A stretch of DNA of 64,000 bases from Pseudomonadota bacterium. Its GTDB lineage: Bacteria > Pseudomonadota > Gammaproteobacteria > Steroidobacterales > Steroidobacteraceae. The DNA is taken from assembly GCA_018241505.1 (NCBI GenBank), contig JAFEDS010000016.1:620001-684000 (forward strand). The letters run 5' to 3'. Below, in pieces: positions 36,707 through 45,390 of this stretch (its first letter is position 1; the number at the start of each line of letters is the position of its first letter). The notes beneath the pieces are model-generated. The model saw nothing but the letters and a program-made list of their open reading frames with translations. It was not told the origin of the DNA and did not search any database. The position numbers were made by a program, and so were the translations under genes.

Positions 36707-38365
36707 TTAGTCCATGAAGGGATAGCGATAGTCGACCGGCGGCACAAAAGTCTCCTTGATCGCACGCGGCGACACCCAGCGGATGAGATTCCAGAGCGAC
36801 CCCGCCTTATCGTTGGTGCCGGACGCACGTGATCCCCCGAAGGGCTGCTGGCCCACGACGGCTCCCGTCGGCTTGTCGTTGATATAGAAGTTGCCTGCGG
36901 CATTGCGCAGGACCGAGAGCGCCAACGCGATGGCGGCGCGATCCCGGGCAAACACGGCACCGGTCAGACCGTAGCGGCTCGATTGATCTATCGCGCCGAG
37001 CGTTGGCCCGAAGTCCGCATCCTCATAGAGGCAGGCCGTCACAATGGGGCCAAACAACTCATCCCGCAGCAGTGGCGAGCTCCACGATCCGGTTTCGAAC
37101 AGGGTCGGCTGGACGAAAAATCCTTTGCGGTCATCGGTCCCGCCACCCGCAACCAAGCGGGTATCTGCAGCGCGGCTCGCCGCCACGATAGCCGCTTCGT
37201 GCCGGCGGAAGGCCCGCGCGTCGATGACAGCGCCCATGAAATTCGAGAGATCGGCCACATCGCCGACCTTGATGGTGGCGATCTGGTCACACAGAGCAGC
37301 ACGCAGCTTCGGCCATATCGATCGGGGAACAAAAACCCGCGACGCCGCCGAGCACTTTTGACCCTGATACTCGAACCCCCCGCGGATGATGGCCGTCGCA
37401 AGCGCGTCGAGATCCGCGCTGGGGTGGGCGACAATGAAATTCTTGCCGCCTGTCTCTCCGACGATTCGCGGGTAACCGTTATACCGATCGATGTTCCCCG
37501 CCACGCTCCTATGTATCTCGTTGAAAACTGCTGTTGAGCCTGTGAAATGCACCCCGCCAAGCGAGGGCTCGACCAACGCAGGCGGCACAACTTTCGCGCC
37601 ATCGCCGTGCACCAGGTTGATGACGCCATCTGGAAGACCCGCCGCCCGCAGGATCTGCATGAAAAAGTGCGCGGACAATGCAGCCGTGGGGGCCGGTTTC
37701 CATACGACCGTGTTGCCCAGCAGGGCGGGTGCGGCCGGTAGATTGCCGGCGATGGCTGTAAAGTTGAATGGCGTGACCGCCAGGACAAATCCTTCCAAGG
37801 GGCGGTAGTCGACCCGATTCCAAACACCGGAGGGTGAAATCGGTTGCTCACGGTAGATGCGCATCATGTAGTGAACATTGAAGCGCAAGAAGTCAACCAG
37901 CTCCGCCGCGGCGTCGATCTCAGCCTGATGCACCGTCTTCGACTGACCGAGCATCGTGGCTGCGTTGAGCGTGTCGCGCCAGGGTCCGGCCAGGAGATCC
38001 GCCGCACGCAGAAAGACAGCAGCCCGCTCCTCATACGGAGTTCTCGCCCAGTCGCTTGCAGCACGGTTCGCTGCATCGACAGCCATGCGAACCTCCGAGG
38101 GCCCCGCGACGTGTATGACTCCGATCTGCCGTGCATGATCATGCGGCATGCATGCGCGCATGATGCCGTCCGAGCGTACCTCCTTGCCGTCTATGACCAG
38201 AGGTATATCGGTCACTTCGGCAGCGAGCGCCGCAAGCCGTCTCTGCAGCGAACTGCGCTCCGGCGAGCCAGGGACGTAGGCCCGAACAATCTCGTTGGCA
38301 ACGGGTGGTGGCTGGATCATCCCGTGTGAGCCCGGGGAGTGTGCTGTGATCGAGGCCAGCGCCAC
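36707..38365 (-). CDS. L-glutamate gamma-semialdehyde (1-pyrroline-5-carboxylate) dehydrogenase
   Basis: NAD-dependent aldehyde dehydrogenase of the P5CDH/ALDH4A1 type (552 aa), oxidising glutamate semialdehyde to glutamate in proline and ornithine catabolism. Family features are the N-terminus NEIVRAYVPGSPERSSLQ and IPLVIDGKEV, the substrate-channel motif TPFNFTAIAGNLPAAPAL, the general base Glu in IVGETGGKNFIV, and the catalytic Cys in YQGQKCSAASRVFVP. The first start is a GTG 1 base after the receptor stop; an ATG at 38320 gives a tidier N-terminus and is equally likely. It lies in an operon between a siderophore-type receptor and an ester hydrolase. Confidence 0.92.
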   Translation of the reverse strand: MALASITAHSPGSHGMIQPPPVANEIVRAYVPGSPERSSLQRRLAALAAEVTDIPLVIDGKEVRSDGIMRACMPHDHARQIGVIHVAGPSEVRMAVDAANRAASDWARTPYEERAAVFLRAADLLAGPWRDTLNAATMLGQSKTVHQAEIDAAAELVDFLRFNVHYMMRIYREQPISPSGVWNRVDYRPLEGFVLAVTPFNFTAIAGNLPAAPALLGNTVVWKPAPTAALSAHFFMQILRAAGLPDGVINLVHGDGAKVVPPALVEPSLGGVHFTGSTAVFNEIHRSVAGNIDRYNGYPRIVGETGGKNFIVAHPSADLDALATAIIRGGFEYQGQKCSAASRVFVPRSIWPKLRAALCDQIATIKVGDVADLSNFMGAVIDARAFRRHEAAIVAASRAADTRLVAGGGTDDRKGFFVQPTLFETGSWSSPLLRDELFGPIVTACLYEDADFGPTLGAIDQSSRYGLTGAVFARDRAAIALALSVLRNAAGNFYINDKPTGAVVGQQPFGGSRASGTNDKAGSLWNLIRWVSPRAIKETFVPPVDYRYPFMD

Positions 38366-38366
38366 T

Positions 38367-40517
38367 TCACTTCATCCCCGGCTGAAAGCGATAAGTCCAT
38401 TGACCAATGATATTGCGCCGATAGCCGATGCCACAGGCAGTCTGCGGCGAGCACAAGGCGTAGTATCTCTTGTCCAACAGGTTGGTCACTTTGAGCGTCA
38501 ATTTCCAAGGGTCCCTGTCAATCCCCAACATCCCATCCACGAGTGTAAATCCCGGCGTCACGAGACTGACAATGCTTCCTTGCATCGAGTCCGCCTCCTC
38601 CGACGCCCCGACGTAGCGCACCCCTAGCCCCATATGCATCGACATTTGTGCACCGAGCGGAAACGTCTTTTCACCCCACACCGACGCCTCGTTCGCCGGC
38701 ACTCCAGAGATGGGCTGTCCGTTCTGCATTGGGTTGTCGCTGCTGATGGTTCGCATCTTGAGATGGCTGACCGACAGACTGACGCTGTAGTTGTCCGGCA
38801 ACCTGCGGACAATCTCCACCTCGCCACCTCGCGAACGTACCGAGCCCACCTGCAAGGTATTCTGGCCGTTGGAAGGATCGGTCTCCGGCAGGTTTGTACC
38901 GGTGAGATTAAAAAGGGCGAGGGTCAGCAACGTGTGCGAATCAGGCTGCCATTTCACGCCGGCCTCATATTGAATGCCGAACTGCGGCTTGAAAGGTTGA
39001 TTGAAGAAATTCAGCCCCACTGTGGGAATGAACGATTTTGAGTAGCTCATGTAGGGCGTCACGTTCTCGAAGACTTCGAGCGACAGACCGGCCCTGGTGG
39101 TGGTTACCCGATTGACCTGCGACTCGCTGCCCAGCGTCGTTTCGCTGGCCCGATCATGCCGCGCTCCGACCAACAGCGCCAGGATGTTACGGACCAGAAT
39201 CTGATCCTGCACGTAGACCCCGAGCTGGCTCGAGTGTTGCTTCACGTAAGGGTCGAGCTGGGCAGGGAGAATATTGCCGTAGGTGGGCGCATAGATGTCT
39301 ATCGGCGGGGCTCCCGTCAGGTAGACACTGGCGGAATCCAACACTGTTCTGGAGTAGTCCGCCCCCACCAGCACGGTGTGCTCGACAGGACCGGTGCCAA
39401 ACTCGGCTTGCAACCGGTTATCGCTGGCCAGGGAATTAGTGTAGGCGCGCTGGTCATAGCGGTAGCGCGGTATGGTAGTCAGATTCGCATCCAGGAATGG
39501 ATTCACATAGCCATTCCAGATATCGGGGTAGATGCCTGCATCGTTGGCGTACGCGTGAGTGAAGCGTACACCGCCGCCATAGCTCAACCAGTTGTTGAAG
39601 CGATGCTGCAGCAGGGCTTGCGCGTAGTACTCTTCGCGATCGTAGTGATTCAGCCCCGGCTCCCCTAGAAAGACATTGTCCGGCAGCCGACGGCCGGGCG
39701 GAGCCAGCAACGATGCTGACACCGGCACGTAGGGCCACCACGAGCCCTGCCGATCCTTCTGATACTGGGCACTGATCAGCAAATCCGTGCCATCGTCCGG
39801 CTGAAAGCGCAGCGAGGGCGTCAACAACACGCGATCGTCGCGGCCGAATTGGAACTGGCTACCGGAGTTACGGTATAGGCCAATCAAGCGCCCGGACAGA
39901 CTGCCGGAATCCGTCAGAGGACCCTTGGCATCGAACTCGAGCTGCTTGCGGTTAAAGCTGCCGTACTCAGCCCCCACTTCGATCCGCGCCTGCCCGTCGG
40001 GCCGCTTGCTGATTGCGTTCACGATGCCGCCGGCCGTACCCTGACCGTACAACACTGAAGACGGCCCCCTCAGCACCTCAACATGATCCAACGAGTAGAT
40101 GTCAGTACGCACCGTCTCATAGCCGTCTATTCGTATCAAACCATCGAGGTAGCGGGTCGCCGAGAATCCGCGCGATAGAAAATAATCGAAGCGGGAATCG
40201 GTACCGTTAGGCTCAGTGCGCAGTCCCGCCAGGTAACGCAACCCCTCCTGCAGCCCGATCGCCCCCCGGCCTTCGAGCTCATCTGCCGTAACGATGCTGA
40301 TCGCCTGCGGGATCTGAGCCAACGCGGTGTCGGTCTTAGTGGCCGTTTCGGCTCGAAAGCCCTGAACGACGACCTGCGCGGACGCTTCCTCAGGTGGCAC
40401 TGAGCCCTGGTCATTCGCGGAGGTCCGCCCTTCCCCGGATACGCCGGTTTGCGAATGCGCAGTCAGGACGGATAGCGCAAGGCTGATGCCTGCAAACACG
40501 ACACGTGAAATATTCAT
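38367..40517 (-). CDS. TonB-dependent siderophore-type receptor
   Basis: Outer-membrane receptor of 716 aa, FhuA/FpvA-like. It has a signal peptide (ending LTAHSQ) and a plug with VVQGFRAETATKTDTALAQIPQAISIVTADEL and the hallmark RGFSATRYLDGLIR, then VEVLRGPSSVLYGQGTAGGIVN. There is no STN domain. The barrel ends WTYRFQPGMK, four residues beyond the usual terminal Phe. It is the first gene of a run with P5C dehydrogenase and an AEH-like hydrolase. A divergent AraC regulator starts at 40742. Confidence 0.94.
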   Translation of the reverse strand: MNISRVVFAGISLALSVLTAHSQTGVSGEGRTSANDQGSVPPEEASAQVVVQGFRAETATKTDTALAQIPQAISIVTADELEGRGAIGLQEGLRYLAGLRTEPNGTDSRFDYFLSRGFSATRYLDGLIRIDGYETVRTDIYSLDHVEVLRGPSSVLYGQGTAGGIVNAISKRPDGQARIEVGAEYGSFNRKQLEFDAKGPLTDSGSLSGRLIGLYRNSGSQFQFGRDDRVLLTPSLRFQPDDGTDLLISAQYQKDRQGSWWPYVPVSASLLAPPGRRLPDNVFLGEPGLNHYDREEYYAQALLQHRFNNWLSYGGGVRFTHAYANDAGIYPDIWNGYVNPFLDANLTTIPRYRYDQRAYTNSLASDNRLQAEFGTGPVEHTVLVGADYSRTVLDSASVYLTGAPPIDIYAPTYGNILPAQLDPYVKQHSSQLGVYVQDQILVRNILALLVGARHDRASETTLGSESQVNRVTTTRAGLSLEVFENVTPYMSYSKSFIPTVGLNFFNQPFKPQFGIQYEAGVKWQPDSHTLLTLALFNLTGTNLPETDPSNGQNTLQVGSVRSRGGEVEIVRRLPDNYSVSLSVSHLKMRTISSDNPMQNGQPISGVPANEASVWGEKTFPLGAQMSMHMGLGVRYVGASEEADSMQGSIVSLVTPGFTLVDGMLGIDRDPWKLTLKVTNLLDKRYYALCSPQTACGIGYRRNIIGQWTYRFQPGMK

Positions 40518-40741
40518 CGCACCCCCTTCGAATCAAATTGTCATGCAACGGCGAGTATCGCAACGACACAACCCGCGACCACAACGCTAGCAAGCTGGCG
40601 GCAGAGCTTCTGCTCGCATCGGCACATTCTTTGATCGATTCGGGCCACGAGGCGTCGGGGGGCGCACACTGCATGGGCAATCCGATATCCTTTGGCAAAG
40701 CATCGAGTGTTGGGCTACTGCAGCGCAGCGAGACGGGCGAA
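40518..40741. promoter_or_regulatory. Divergent promoter region, receptor / AraC regulator
   Basis: This gap of 224 bases separates the receptor start (left) from the AraC start (right) and should hold both promoters. The AraC reading frame is open through it, but the translated part is not protein-like. I see no clear hexamers or palindromes. Confidence 0.35.
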
Positions 40742-41551
40742 ATGAACCACCTGAAGAAGTCGACCGACTATCAGCACGTCCCGCGCCCTGTTGCCGCCAT
40801 GGCGGACGAGTACCCCGCAGGCTACGACGCGCGCCATCATCATCGGCGTGCGCAGCTCCTGTATGCATGCTCCGGAGTGATGTCCGTCGTTACAGACAAC
40901 AGCGGCTTTGTTGTGCCCCCGCAGCGCGCTGTCTGGCTGCCGAGCGGTATCGAGCACGAAGTGTATTACCGCGCTCGAGTGTCGCTACGCACTTTGTACA
41001 TCGAACCGGATGCGCACCCTTCGCTGCCAACCACTTGCCGCGTCATCGAGGTCTCGGACCTGTTGCGGGCGCTGATTCTCGAAGCCGTGAACCTGCCGGT
41101 TGAATATGCCCTCGAAGGCCGCAGCGGGCACATCATGGCACTGATTCTGGAAGAGATCGCCACCATGCCGTCAGTACCGCTGCATGCGCCGATTCCGCAA
41201 GACGAACGGCTCGCACGCGTCTGCCGGGCGATGTTCAAGGACCCGGTTCGCGCAGGGACTCTGGAGGAATGGGCGCGCGCAGCAGGCATGAGCCGCCGCA
41301 CGCTGACGAGACTGTTTCGGCAAGAGACGGGCATGAGCTTTGTGACCTGGCGTCAGCACATGCGCCTGCTCGAAGCACTGTCACGCCTGGCTATCGGACA
41401 TCCCGTCACCAGAGTTGCGCTGGAAGTGGGCTATAACAGCCCGAGCTCCTTTACAGCGATGTTTCGGCGTGCGTTTGGCACGACCCCGAGTCACTATTTT
41501 TCGCAAGGAACGCAGACCGGCGAACCCGACACCAGCTCCCATAAGTCATGA
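40742..41551 (+). CDS. AraC-family regulator with cupin sensor domain
   Basis: Transcription factor of about 269 aa from the ATG at 40742. The N-terminal AraC-type cupin is visible at HHHRRAQLLYACSGVMSV and PPQRAVWLPSGIEHEV. The C-terminal DNA-binding domain includes LEEWARAAGMSRRTLTRLFRQETGMSFVTWRQHMRL and the signature ALEVGYNSPSSFTAMFRRAFGTTPSHYF. This layout is common in regulators of small-molecule metabolism. It is divergent from the siderophore-type receptor/P5CDH operon and probably controls it. Confidence 0.88.
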   Translation: MNHLKKSTDYQHVPRPVAAMADEYPAGYDARHHHRRAQLLYACSGVMSVVTDNSGFVVPPQRAVWLPSGIEHEVYYRARVSLRTLYIEPDAHPSLPTTCRVIEVSDLLRALILEAVNLPVEYALEGRSGHIMALILEEIATMPSVPLHAPIPQDERLARVCRAMFKDPVRAGTLEEWARAAGMSRRTLTRLFRQETGMSFVTWRQHMRLLEALSRLAIGHPVTRVALEVGYNSPSSFTAMFRRAFGTTPSHYFSQGTQTGEPDTSSHKS

Positions 41552-41594
41552 TGGGGCCATCTCCCGGATTGGTTCAGGCAGGAATCCACGACTA

Positions 41595-42590
41595 TCACGG
41601 AATCATTCCTCCTCGCAACATGTCAGACAACCAACCTGACGCCTCATCGAACGCTCGATTGGCGATGCGCGCGATCGAGACAGCCTCGAGGAAGCTGTGC
41701 GTAGTCTCTGGATAGATCACCGATTGGGCGGCAACGCGCGCGCGCCGCAACTTATTGCCCATCTGAATGCACTCGTCATACATCACGTCGCATTCCGGAA
41801 TCGCAAGAAACGCAGGAGGCAACCCGCGCACATCAGCGTGGATAGGGCAAGCCAGCGGATTGGTTTCCAGAGATGGATCACCCAGATAGTTGTTCCAGAA
41901 CGCCGCCATCTCACCGCTGCCCCACATATAGCCGCCTTGGCCGTAACGCCGGTAGGACTCGGTAGCGCAAGTCGCGTCAAAAGCACCGTAATTCAACAGC
42001 ATCGCCTTCACCGCACGTGGTTCGCCAGCGTCACGCAACTTCAAACACGCGGCGATTGTCATGGCCGCGCCGGCCGAATCGCCGCCAATGGCGATGCGCC
42101 GTCCATCGATCCCGTGTTCCGACCCATGCGTTTGTACCCAGTCGACAACAGCGACGGTCTCCTCGATCGCGCGCGGAAACCTGCTTTCAGGGGACAACGA
42201 GTAGTCGACTGCCACCACAACCAGGTTCGCCCGCGCGGCATACTCCCGCATGAGCCGATCATGGGTTTCGATGCTGAAGATCGTCCAGCCACCGCCGTGC
42301 AGGTAAATCAGCGCGGGACGGGTGCCACCCTCGCCGGGATTGAGGATCCGGATGCGAACAGCTCCGTGTGCGAGCGGCACGCTCTTCTCCGTCCTGTGAG
42401 CCATCGGCGGACCGCCTTTCGTCCAGGGAGCGCGGACCTGCTCTGCAATACGTCGCGCCTCCGGAAAGGACACTTGGTTGAGCGGCGGATGCTCGCTCCA
42501 ACCTTGCGACATGCGCTGGACAAACACGCAGATCTCGGGATCGAGACCGCCTGCGTGCTCGATCGCGCCGTGGGTTCTGCTGTCGGACAT
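41595..42590 (-). CDS. HSL-family alpha/beta-hydrolase (esterase/lipase)
   Basis: Cytosolic esterase of the hormone-sensitive-lipase (Abhydrolase_3) family, 331 aa. The ATG at 42590 has an excellent AGGAGGT site. Motifs are the oxyanion HGGGW in LIYLHGGGWTIFS, the nucleophile GDSAGAA in IAIGGDSAGAAMTIAA, the Asp candidate in IPECDVMYDE, and the His in YPETTHSFLEAV. No signal peptide. It lies between the AraC gene and a second AEH-like hydrolase in the same direction, suggesting a shared ester-degrading function. Confidence 0.88.
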   Translation of the reverse strand: MSDSRTHGAIEHAGGLDPEICVFVQRMSQGWSEHPPLNQVSFPEARRIAEQVRAPWTKGGPPMAHRTEKSVPLAHGAVRIRILNPGEGGTRPALIYLHGGGWTIFSIETHDRLMREYAARANLVVVAVDYSLSPESRFPRAIEETVAVVDWVQTHGSEHGIDGRRIAIGGDSAGAAMTIAACLKLRDAGEPRAVKAMLLNYGAFDATCATESYRRYGQGGYMWGSGEMAAFWNNYLGDPSLETNPLACPIHADVRGLPPAFLAIPECDVMYDECIQMGNKLRRARVAAQSVIYPETTHSFLEAVSIARIANRAFDEASGWLSDMLRGGMIP

Positions 42591-42656
42591 GGGTACACCT
42601 CCTGAAAGGAGGCTAGCGGCTGCGCCACGGCGCCGCATTCGTGCTTGTACAGAATA

Positions 42657-44522
42657 CTATCGCGTTCGAGCCAGCTCGATGACCGGCAGAACGATCCGCG
42701 AAGCCGCTTTCGCATAGTGGCACACACGCTGCGTGGCCGGGACGTAGTCCGTTGGCTTCGCGCGGTAGATGTTCACGAACGTCTGCGGATTGCGATCGAT
42801 GAAAGGGAAAAACGAGCTCTGAACTTGGATGCCGATGCGGTGGCCTTTCCCGAATGTATGCAGCTTGTCGAGCAGTTCGATGTGATACGCCGTCACCTCG
42901 CCGGGCTCGAGCGGTGCGGGCTTCGAGAAGCTCTCGCGATAGCGGCCGCGTACGAGGCGCATGCCGACGGGTCGCTGGTAGCCCGGCAATTCGGCTGCAT
43001 CCGGCGGGTAGATGTCGATCAGCTTCACGACCCAATCGGAATCCGTGCCCGTCGTCGATGCGAAGAGCTCGACCTCGCTCGCTCCGGCAATCGTGAGATC
43101 CTCGGTCAGCGGTTCACTCTGGTACCTCAGCACGTCCGGCCGGATCGATATGAGGCGCTGATCCTCGATGCGCCAGGTGTTGCCGTTTTCCATCGAGATG
43201 TGAGTTGAATAGGGTACAGGCTTGCCGGGATCGCTCACGTACTGGTCGCACGCGGTTGGATCTGTTTCCGTCGGCTTCTGCATCGAGAGCGCGCCGTTCG
43301 CACGCAGGTAGACAGACTCGTGCGTCACGCCCTTGGGAGGCCATTGATCGAAGCGATGCCAGGCATTTCGCCCGGTCTCAAACATCACGGCTTCGGGGCT
43401 CGACCAGTTGCCCTCATCCTTCATGTAATATTGGAAAAATGGGAACACCACCTCCTTCTGGTAGTAATCGGAGGTGCGCGCACCAAATTTCACATCGCCC
43501 AGCGAGGCTCCGTCGTCTCTGAGCCAGCCGCCGTGACGCCACGGTCCGGCAACGACGGTGTTGACGCTACGCGGATTTCGTTTTTTGATCTCGAGATACG
43601 TCGCCATGCTGCCGTAGGCGTCGAACGTGTCGTACCAGCCCAGCACGTTCAACACCGGCACGCGCACGTTCCCGAGCGGTTCGAGTGCGTTCCGTTCGCG
43701 CCAGTAGTCGTCGTAGTCCGGATGTTGAATGGCCTCGTCCCACTGCTTCTCGAGGCGGCCGCCAAAGTATTTGGTGTTGATCTGGTCCGTAGGGCCGGCG
43801 TGCAGGAAGAAGTCGTAGTCCCACGGCGTGGTGTAGTGCAGGTCCGGAGTCGGCAACTCGGCGCGCTCGCCGCGGGCGTTGCTGGATTCACTCATGTAGT
43901 AGATCCACTCGAGAATCTGCGTCATAAATGCGCCGTTGTCGTGGAAGTCATCGCCGAAGAACGCATCCGCCGTCGTCGCCTGAGGGGATGCCGCCTTCAG
44001 GGCGGGATGCGGATTCATCACGCTCTGAACAGTCATCCAACCGTCATGCGATATGCCCCACTGTCCTACGCGGCCGTTATGCCCTTTGATATGATGAAGG
44101 AGCCACTCGATGGTGTCGTAAGTATCGGTGGACTCGTCGATCCCGCTACGCCCATGCCGTCGCAATCGATAGTTGTCCCACTTCCCTTCCGACTTGAAGC
44201 GCCCGCGCACGTCCTGCAGAACGAAGATATAACCCGACGTTACGAATTCTTCACTCGGCGCGAGATCCTTGGGATCATGGAAGCGGCCGGGCCCATAGGG
44301 TTTCACCGAGTAGGGTGTACGGCGCAGGAGAATGGGATAGCGTCGTGAGGAATCCTTGGGTGTATATACGATCGTGTGGAGGTGAACGCCGTCACGCATT
44401 TCTATGTCGTATTCATTCTTGAGATAGTGCGCCGCTACGTCGCCCTCCACGGCGCCGGCCGCTGCCGCGAGACCTAGGATTAGAGTCAACAGCGCCAGGA
44501 ATCGGCTACGGCTCGATCTCAT
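42657..44522 (-). CDS. CocE/alpha-amino-acid ester hydrolase-like S15 hydrolase (second copy)
   Basis: Paralogue of the gene at 34813, 621 aa, with signal peptide (ending LAAAAGA). It shares MRDGVHLHTIVYTPK, RRTPYSVKPYG, the nucleophile motif WGISHDGW (Ser158, with His at the usual Tyr), FFGDDFHDNGAF, acid WYDTFDAYG and base GPWRHGGW. It is translated upstream of the HSL-type esterase with a 66-base gap. Two such enzymes 6 kb apart point to an ancient duplication or two related substrates. Confidence 0.9.
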   Translation of the reverse strand: MRSSRSRFLALLTLILGLAAAAGAVEGDVAAHYLKNEYDIEMRDGVHLHTIVYTPKDSSRRYPILLRRTPYSVKPYGPGRFHDPKDLAPSEEFVTSGYIFVLQDVRGRFKSEGKWDNYRLRRHGRSGIDESTDTYDTIEWLLHHIKGHNGRVGQWGISHDGWMTVQSVMNPHPALKAASPQATTADAFFGDDFHDNGAFMTQILEWIYYMSESSNARGERAELPTPDLHYTTPWDYDFFLHAGPTDQINTKYFGGRLEKQWDEAIQHPDYDDYWRERNALEPLGNVRVPVLNVLGWYDTFDAYGSMATYLEIKKRNPRSVNTVVAGPWRHGGWLRDDGASLGDVKFGARTSDYYQKEVVFPFFQYYMKDEGNWSSPEAVMFETGRNAWHRFDQWPPKGVTHESVYLRANGALSMQKPTETDPTACDQYVSDPGKPVPYSTHISMENGNTWRIEDQRLISIRPDVLRYQSEPLTEDLTIAGASEVELFASTTGTDSDWVVKLIDIYPPDAAELPGYQRPVGMRLVRGRYRESFSKPAPLEPGEVTAYHIELLDKLHTFGKGHRIGIQVQSSFFPFIDRNPQTFVNIYRAKPTDYVPATQRVCHYAKAASRIVLPVIELARTR

Positions 44523-44634
44523 GTGTCGTCCTCTGCGATTGAAGTCTCCAACCCCTGACGACCATTGTTATCCGACATGGTCTATTGAAAACATCCAACA
44601 ATCACAGACGGATGGGTCCAACAAAGGAGGCTAC

Positions 44635-44745
44635 ATGAGCAGACGAGAATCTCTAAAGTTTCGAGGACCGAGACATGGAACAGCTCATCGGGCGTCAGCG
44701 CCCGCGGGCTCAACTGCTGGTCCACCGGCCTATGCGCCGGCTTAA
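44635..44745 (+). CDS. Candidate small ORF with near-perfect Shine-Dalgarno
   Basis: A 36-codon frame begins ATG at 44635, five bases after AAAGGAGG, the strongest Shine-Dalgarno in the area. The product (starts MSRRESLKFRG, Ala/Pro-rich end) is basic and resembles nothing I know. It lies on the plus strand between two minus-strand genes and overlaps the last codons of the Lrp gene by 4 bases. It may be a real small protein, the start of a decayed gene, or chance. Confidence 0.3.
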   Translation: MSRRESLKFRGPRHGTAHRASAPAGSTAGPPAYAPA

Positions 44746-45209
44746 GCGCCGCTCAGTGGAATATGCGTGGTCTTCTTCACTTCGCTCATAACCACACTAG
44801 AGCTGACCTCGCGCACACCGGGGATCTGCGACAGGCGGGAATAGAAGAACTTCTCGTAGGAGCTCATGTCGGAGACGACGATCTTGAGCAGCGCATCAGG
44901 ACTTCCCAGGAGAATGTAACATTCCAGCACCTCCGGCAGAGTCTGTACGCGCCGCCGGAAAGCGGCCGTGGCCTGGCTGTCATGGGTCTCGAGTTTCACG
45001 GAGGCATAAATCGTAACGTTCAATCCGACGGCCTTGGCGTCAACCAACCAGACCTGACGCTGGAGGATCTTCGCCTCTTTCAACCGGCGGACCCGGCGCC
45101 AGCACGGCGGCGGCGTCATGCCGAGGCAATCGGCCAGCTCGCTCACGGAGAGTGAGCCATTTTCCTGCAGCAGTTCGAGAATCCGCCGATCGATTGAGTC
45201 GAGTGGCAT
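44742..45209 (-). CDS. Lrp/AsnC-family transcriptional regulator
   Basis: Regulator of about 155 aa from the ATG at 45209 (the frame is open to 45389 but upstream sequence is not conserved-looking). The N-terminal helix-turn-helix is LDSIDRRILELLQENGSLSVSELADCLGMTPPPCWRRVRRLKEAKIL. The RAM domain follows with LECYILLGSPDALLKIVVSDMSSYEKF. It is divergent from a leucine-dehydrogenase-like gene, the classical arrangement for an Lrp-type activator of branched-chain amino-acid catabolism (BkdR-like). Confidence 0.9.
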   Translation of the reverse strand: MPLDSIDRRILELLQENGSLSVSELADCLGMTPPPCWRRVRRLKEAKILQRQVWLVDAKAVGLNVTIYASVKLETHDSQATAAFRRRVQTLPEVLECYILLGSPDALLKIVVSDMSSYEKFFYSRLSQIPGVREVSSSVVMSEVKKTTHIPLSGA

Positions 45210-45390
45210 GGACAAGAGCCTTTCCCCGCAGGTCGCGGGGCGCGGTAACATCGGGTAATATCGTATCAATAGATGTGCCTCACGAGGAAATATAATTACC
45301 TGAATAAAGCCATTTGAGGACATAGTCGTAAAGCTATTACCCGCCGCAGCGGGTATCGTTTGTGACTGGCGCAAGTGATGCGGCTTCATC
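45210..45390. promoter_or_regulatory. AT-rich divergent promoter region, Lrp / amino-acid dehydrogenase
   Basis: This gap of 181 bases is clearly more AT-rich than its surroundings (for example the stretch around 45255-45310). Lrp-family binding regions are typically AT-rich, so this is a plausible operator. No exact dyad could be fixed by eye. Confidence 0.45.

Noticed and set aside
34504-36717. Long plus-strand open frame of 737 codons opposite the AEH-like hydrolase and FecI gene
   Set aside because: Arg/His/Gln-rich shadow with no domain pattern; the minus strand encodes a clearly recognisable hydrolase with signal peptide and catalytic motifs.
45210-45389. N-terminal extension of the Lrp gene to 45389
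   Set aside because: The added 60 residues are not like any Lrp N-terminus and would run through the shared AT-rich promoter region; the ATG at 45209 gives the normal start.
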